Positions 12,918-17,035 of a stretch of 17,035 nucleotides of DNA are shown one piece after another. Source of the DNA: DATBRC01 sp036560485. GTDB taxonomy: Bacteria > Pseudomonadota > Gammaproteobacteria > Burkholderiales > Burkholderiaceae_D. The stretch lies in contig DATBRC010000038.1 of assembly GCA_036560485.1 (NCBI GenBank), positions 1 to 17,035 on the forward strand, in the 5' to 3' direction. A program made the translations under genes and the position numbers. The notes below the pieces were generated by a model. That model ran no database searches. It was not told where the DNA came from and saw only the letters and a list, made by a program, of their open reading frames with translations. Positions within the stretch are counted from its first letter, which is position 1. Each line of letters opens with the position of its first letter.

Positions 12918-15176
12918 CTATTTGGTTTTGTATGTTGTGACGCCATCCCAATTCGCTCTCGGTCCTTCTGACTTGTATTGCGCGATGTTATCCATGTAAA
13001 GTTTGTATAACGCATCTTGTGGATAAGCTGCCTGTAATTCCAGGATGATTTTTTCGGCTTCATCCCAATTTTGCGCACGGAATAATGTCAGCGCGTTATG
13101 CCATTGGGTCAGCGCTGCGCGCTGACTCGCCGTCAGTTCCGAATTGAGTGCGATCGGCTCAAAAATCGCCACAGGTTCATTCTTGCCTTTTACGCGTACG
13201 CGATCCAGTTCTCTAAACGCATAGGTAGGTGCAGCTGCTTTGGTTGCTTCACCCACCACAATGCCTGCACCGTAAACTTTGGTGATGCCTTCCAAGCGTG
13301 ACGACAGATTCACCGCATCGCCCATTACGGTATACGCACGGCGGATTTTGGAGCCCATGTCACCCACGCGCACCGGTCCCGTATTCAAGCCAATGCCGAT
13401 TTTGAGCGGAGGCCAGCCGCGCGCCAGAAATTCATTATTGAGTTTGGCCGCAGTCTGTTGCATCAAAAGCGCAGAGGCCACAGCGCGCGTTGCGTGATCA
13501 GGGAAAGAGACCGGTGCACCCCAGAACGCCATCACACAATCGCCGATGTATTTATCGAGCGTGCCTTGATGGCTATCGCGAATATTTTCCGACATCGCGG
13601 TCAGATAGATGTTGATGAATTCACGTAGCTCGTTCGGCTCCAGGCTCTCCGAGATGGTAGTGAAATCACGCACGTCGGCGAACATTACGGTGAGTTCTTT
13701 GAGTTCGCCTTCCATCGTGTAGGTTTCCGGATTCTCTGCCATTTGTGCGACCAGTTCCGGCGCGACATATTCGGAAAAACGATTCGCGAGCGCACGCCCT
13801 TTACGGAATTCAAACCAGTATCCCCATGCGATGTTCAGCATGAACAGTGCGAGAATCAGCAGGAGTGCAGTCGCTATCGGCAGGATCGAATTGTGGGCTT
13901 GATACATCCAGAGATTGAATCCCGCAACGGCGATTGCCGTTCCCAATGTAAAGAGAATCGAAAACAAAGGCGTCAGTTTTGACAACACGACAGTCAGCAC
14001 GATACCGAGCAGAATGATTTGGACAAGATCAATCCCGGCGCTATAGCTAGGTTGTTGTTTGAATTGCTCATCCAGAATTGACGCGATGATGTTGGCGTGA
14101 ACTTCCACTCCAGGATAGGCAGGGTTCACCGGCGTTGAACGCAAGTCGTACAGGCCGGATGCAGTCGTGCCTATCAAGAAGATCTTGTGTGCCAGCTCAG
14201 CAGGCTCGATCCTTCCTTTGATAATATCCGCCGCGGAAACGTAACGGAACGCACCACCATCCGGGCCGCCATGTCCTCGGAACTGGATTTTGGTGGCAAG
14301 GCCGAGATCAATCGGAATGGTGCGTGGTTGGACCGGCGTATTCAGGCTCAATGACTCAAGTGCCCCCGATTCACGTAGTTGAGTTTCTGTCAGATGAGAG
14401 TCGCGCAAGACAACAGGTCGAATCTTGGTTGCGCCCAACGCAACGCGTGCAGTGGCTAATGCCAGCGATTCATAAAAATTGTCACCCATTTGCATCAGTA
14501 ATGGAGTGGAACGCAATACGCCATCCGCATCAAAGTCGGTGGCATTGATAAATCCCCCTGCATTGGCGGCACGTTGCAATGATTCCAGGTTGGCTATATA
14601 TCCTGTCACCGACTGGGTATACAGATTGCGCCCTTCGAGATCGGCTACAGAAAAGGCAGGTGCGGGTAACATGCCTTTCTTTTGCTGTCCGGAGAATGCA
14701 TAACCAAGCACGACAGGACGAGACTGGAGTGATTTTGCCAAACGGGCGTCGAAATCCAGCGCCGGTTTGAGTGCGCGTATGCGTTCGCCGATGTTCGGTA
14801 TGTTTTTCAACTCATGGTTTGCCAGTGCTTCAAGCTTTGCATAGCCGGAGCTGGTATCGGGTTCGCTAAACATGACGTCGAAACCAATCGACTTGGCTTG
14901 ATACCGGTCAGCCAGTTTATCTACCAGAGTGGCAATGACATCCCGGCTCCAGGGCCAGCGACCGATTTCAGACAAGCTCTTTTCGTCTATATCGACAATC
15001 ACGATGCGATCATCGAGTGTGGCCGGCATCATGTTCATTCGCATGTCGTAGAGATACAGCTCAATGCGGTCAACCAGCGCGATCGGTCTTTCTCTAAAAA
15101 CCTGCGTGCAAGCCAGCAGCGTCAACAGCAAACATAACGACCAACGCAAGCCATTTTTGGACAAAAGACGCCGCAT
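12918..15176 (-). CDS. CHASE2-domain class III adenylate cyclase (752 aa)
   Basis: A membrane sensor predicted to make cAMP from ATP. One N-terminal helix (about 12-27) precedes a large periplasmic CHASE2 domain (about 30-375, with VIVDIDEKSLSEIGRWPW and IGFDVMFSEPD). Three helices follow (about 383-398, 403-424, 430-454), then a cytoplasmic cyclase domain (about 490-675). Metal-binding Asp501 (FADVRDFT) and Asp546 (KYIGDCVMAFWG) are present. Lys542 and Thr616 (AYTVMGD) occupy the substrate-selecting places, and Asn623 with Arg627 (VNLSSRLE) are the transition-state pair. All catalytic residues are therefore present. Lys plus Thr indicates an ATP-specific class IIIb enzyme. A TPR-like tail (about 690-735) ends the protein. 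The ATG at 15176 has GAGG (complement of 15184-15187) 7 nt upstream. It lies 50 bp downstream of the HD-GYP gene and probably shares its transcript. The CHASE2 ligand is unknown. Confidence 0.9.
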   Translation of the reverse strand: MRRLLSKNGLRWSLCLLLTLLACTQVFRERPIALVDRIELYLYDMRMNMMPATLDDRIVIVDIDEKSLSEIGRWPWSRDVIATLVDKLADRYQAKSIGFDVMFSEPDTSSGYAKLEALANHELKNIPNIGERIRALKPALDFDARLAKSLQSRPVVLGYAFSGQQKKGMLPAPAFSVADLEGRNLYTQSVTGYIANLESLQRAANAGGFINATDFDADGVLRSTPLLMQMGDNFYESLALATARVALGATKIRPVVLRDSHLTETQLRESGALESLSLNTPVQPRTIPIDLGLATKIQFRGHGGPDGGAFRYVSAADIIKGRIEPAELAHKIFLIGTTASGLYDLRSTPVNPAYPGVEVHANIIASILDEQFKQQPSYSAGIDLVQIILLGIVLTVVLSKLTPLFSILFTLGTAIAVAGFNLWMYQAHNSILPIATALLLILALFMLNIAWGYWFEFRKGRALANRFSEYVAPELVAQMAENPETYTMEGELKELTVMFADVRDFTTISESLEPNELREFINIYLTAMSENIRDSHQGTLDKYIGDCVMAFWGAPVSFPDHATRAVASALLMQQTAAKLNNEFLARGWPPLKIGIGLNTGPVRVGDMGSKIRRAYTVMGDAVNLSSRLEGITKVYGAGIVVGEATKAAAPTYAFRELDRVRVKGKNEPVAIFEPIALNSELTASQRAALTQWHNALTLFRAQNWDEAEKIILELQAAYPQDALYKLYMDNIAQYKSEGPRANWDGVTTYKTK

Positions 15177-15226
15177 GGAATTACCTCAAAGTCAAAAGAT
15201 GTGAATAGAAGAGAGGAGATCGAAGC

Positions 15227-16861
15227 TCAAGGCACATAGCCAGGGATTTTGCTTTCATCTACTTCGTCGATTTGCGATGGATCCATGAAGCGCCGCGCGT
15301 ATTGCAGATAGACTTTGCTGCGCACGAACACATCGAATAAATCGGGATCAATATGGTCGCGTTGTTTGAAACCACCGAGAATCTGTAACGATTCGCTGAG
15401 CGTCTTGCCCACCTTGTATGGCCGGTCTTTCGCAGTCAGTGCTTCAAAAATATCGGCAATGGCCATCATGCGTGCCTGCAGCGACATCTCTTCACGGCGC
15501 AAACCTTTCGGATAACCTTTGCCATCCATGCGCTCATGGTGGCCGCCAGCGTATTCAGTGACGTTGGACAGATGTCTTGGCCAAGGCAGCGACTCCAGCA
15601 TTCTGATGGTGACTGAAATATGGTTGTTGATGATCTGCCGTTCTTCGTCATTCAAGGTTCCGGCGCGTAACGACAGATTTTTCGCTTCGTCTTCATCGAG
15701 AAAATTGCGTTCCACCCCATCCGATCCGATCCATCGGTATCCAGCAATTGTACTGACGCGTTGCTGATCTTCCGGTTTCATGAATTCACCGCCGATATTC
15801 GCTTTGCGCAGAAACGCCCGATCATCATCGAGGTGTGCCAGTTCTTGCTGCAGGCGCTGGTCAATTTCTGTCAATAATTTCTGGTCGGTGTTTGCACCAA
15901 GAGCACATTTTTCTTTCAATGCGCGAATTTCCGCATCGCGCTTGAGCACTTCAAAGCGCGTATCAACCATATGGATACGATCGAAAATGGTTTCCAGCTT
16001 GGTCGACTTTTCCACTACATGCACAGGTGTGGTGATTTTGCCGCAATCGTGCAATAGTCCTGCCAGCCATAATTCGCGGCGATCGCGCTCTGTCATTTTG
16101 AAATCGGCGCAAGGTCCTTCGTCGATTTCATGTACTGCTTGCGCCAGCATCATTGTCAATTCCGGCACATGTGCGCAGTGGTTGCCGGTATGCGGCGATT
16201 TCTCATCGATGCCGATATTGATGATTTTGACGAACGATTCAAACAGGTTTTCCAATAAAAAAATCAGTTGTTGATTCGTAAGCGCGATCGCAGCCTGTGA
16301 CGCAAGCGCTTCGATGAAACGCTGATCCGTTTCGGAAAACGGGATTGTCTGTTTTGTCTTGGAATCTGTTGCATTGATCAGTTGCAGCACGCCGATCAAT
16401 TCACCTTCATGATCTTGCATCGGCACAGTGAGGAAGGATTGCGAATGGTAGTGATATTGCTCGTCAAATTTACGCATGCCGGAGAAGTTGAACATATCAA
16501 CTTTGTATACGTCCTGGATATTGACGGAGGTTCTGGCATTGGCTGCATACGCGGCCACCGCGCCCAGATTTCTTTCTCCATGCTCATTGAATAAGGGAAT
16601 GTTCGGAATATTCACTACCTGACCGCTGGCGCCGCCCTGATACATGCCGAGCGTGTCGTTGATTGAAATATGAAAGCACAGGCTTTGCTTGTCGTCGCTG
16701 ATTCGATACAAGGTTCCGCCGTCGGCATGCGTAATGTTTTTTGCGACTCGCAAGATATGTTCGAGCAGTGTGGGAACGTCATGATTTCTGCTGAGTTCTA
16801 CACTCAGTTCCGTCAATTGCTCAAGCCGTATCGCAATATCTGTTTGATTGGTGCCGATCAT
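15227..16861 (-). CDS. GAF/HD-GYP protein, predicted c-di-GMP phosphodiesterase (544 aa)
   Basis: A soluble cytoplasmic signalling enzyme. A GAF domain (about 28-195) precedes an HD-GYP domain (about 205-525). Expected metal and catalytic positions are present: the SPHTGNH helix (H228), HDCGK (H271, D272, K275), H414, HHERMDGKGYP (H441, H442, G449, Y450, P451) and ADIFEALTAKDRPY (D470). GYP is intact, so hydrolysis of c-di-GMP is expected from family knowledge. About 115 extra residues, partly coiled-coil-like, separate HDCGK from the LNDEERQIINNH helix (roughly 286-400). The C-terminal segment (526-544) is acidic. The ATG at 16861 is preceded by AGGGGGAA (complement of about 16868-16875), which lies directly against an 18-bp palindrome. 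The gene is the probable first cistron of a pair with the CHASE2 cyclase. Confidence 0.9.
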   Translation of the reverse strand: MIGTNQTDIAIRLEQLTELSVELSRNHDVPTLLEHILRVAKNITHADGGTLYRISDDKQSLCFHISINDTLGMYQGGASGQVVNIPNIPLFNEHGERNLGAVAAYAANARTSVNIQDVYKVDMFNFSGMRKFDEQYHYHSQSFLTVPMQDHEGELIGVLQLINATDSKTKQTIPFSETDQRFIEALASQAAIALTNQQLIFLLENLFESFVKIINIGIDEKSPHTGNHCAHVPELTMMLAQAVHEIDEGPCADFKMTERDRRELWLAGLLHDCGKITTPVHVVEKSTKLETIFDRIHMVDTRFEVLKRDAEIRALKEKCALGANTDQKLLTEIDQRLQQELAHLDDDRAFLRKANIGGEFMKPEDQQRVSTIAGYRWIGSDGVERNFLDEDEAKNLSLRAGTLNDEERQIINNHISVTIRMLESLPWPRHLSNVTEYAGGHHERMDGKGYPKGLRREEMSLQARMMAIADIFEALTAKDRPYKVGKTLSESLQILGGFKQRDHIDPDLFDVFVRSKVYLQYARRFMDPSQIDEVDESKIPGYVP

Positions 16862-16875
16862 TTTTTATTCCCCCT

Positions 16876-16893
16876 GATGTGCATATGCACATC
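16876..16893. promoter_or_regulatory. 18-bp perfect palindrome touching the HD-GYP ribosome binding site
   Basis: GATGTGCATATGCACATC reads identically on both strands and ends one base before the AGGGG of the Shine-Dalgarno sequence. As DNA it looks like a dimeric repressor operator. As RNA it would form a 7-bp stem (GAUGUGC/GCACAUC) with an AUAU loop right beside the ribosome binding site. It matches no operator consensus that I recognise with certainty. Confidence 0.5.
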
Positions 16894-16975
16894 GAACTAA
16901 ATCTTAAACGAGATCATCTTATTGTTTTAGTTAATCCGTTTATACGCACTACAGCACATTAAATACTCATGCATC

Positions 16976-17003
16976 AAAATACAAAAACATCAGACCGGGT
17001 CAA
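16976..17003 (-). promoter_or_regulatory. Candidate sigma-70 promoter upstream of the HD-GYP/cyclase pair
   Basis: On the minus strand TTGACC (16998-17003), 16 nt and TATTTT (16976-16981) match the sigma-70 hexamers at 5/6 and 4/6. Transcription would start near 16969, giving a leader of about 105 nt that includes the palindrome at 16876-16893. The window ends just upstream, so other sites may be missing. From 16862 to 17035 no coding frame is evident. Confidence 0.35.
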
Positions 17004-17035
17004 CGCTTTAAAAATGCGATCGTTTGCTTCTGATG

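Overview
The window looks like chromosomal DNA of a flagellated betaproteobacterium of the Burkholderiales, possibly the Oxalobacteraceae. This rests on remembered similarity: a phasin-like PHA-granule protein, a MotC/MotD-type stator pair, and a CHASE2-cyclase/FecR/HD-GYP set of the kind I associate with that group. No rRNA, tRNA, CRISPR array, transposase or prophage gene was found.

Layout. (1) 1-765: an edge without a gene I can call, then a 163-aa phasin-like protein (+). (2) 791-2337: a MotA-like/MotB-like stator pair (-), named here motC and motD. (3) 2338-3009: a 672-bp gene-free gap with small inverted repeats, then a Tat-exported FecR-domain protein (+, 3010-3750). It ends at a strong bidirectional terminator (3784-3829). 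(4) 3864-12607: two tightly linked minus-strand genes. The upstream one encodes a 2240-aa chimera: signal peptide, class I cytochrome c domain (CTGCH), cadherin-like modules, eleven ~84-aa putative-Ig (He_PIG-type) repeats, two more cadherin-like modules, a linker, an autotransporter-type beta-barrel, and a second beta-barrel ending in Phe. The downstream one is a 669-aa lipoprotein with two CXXCH sites, one CX3CH site, a PKD-like module and an EF-hand-like loop. (5) 12918-16861: two minus-strand signalling genes 50 bp apart, a GAF/HD-GYP protein (predicted c-di-GMP phosphodiesterase) followed by a CHASE2 class III adenylate cyclase. An 18-bp perfect palindrome abuts the ribosome binding site of the first gene.

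Working model (inference). The c-type heme chimera and its coupled heme lipoprotein could form a cell-surface or outer-membrane redox/adhesion assembly. The flanking HD-GYP, CHASE2 cyclase and FecR proteins would be the signalling side, sensing periplasmic or envelope state and setting c-di-GMP and cAMP levels. The stator genes and the phasin fit a shift between motility, attachment and carbon storage, but nothing in the sequence proves that they are co-regulated. The most unusual object is the 2240-aa protein, which joins a cytochrome domain, an Ig-repeat stalk and two consecutive outer-membrane barrels in one chain.
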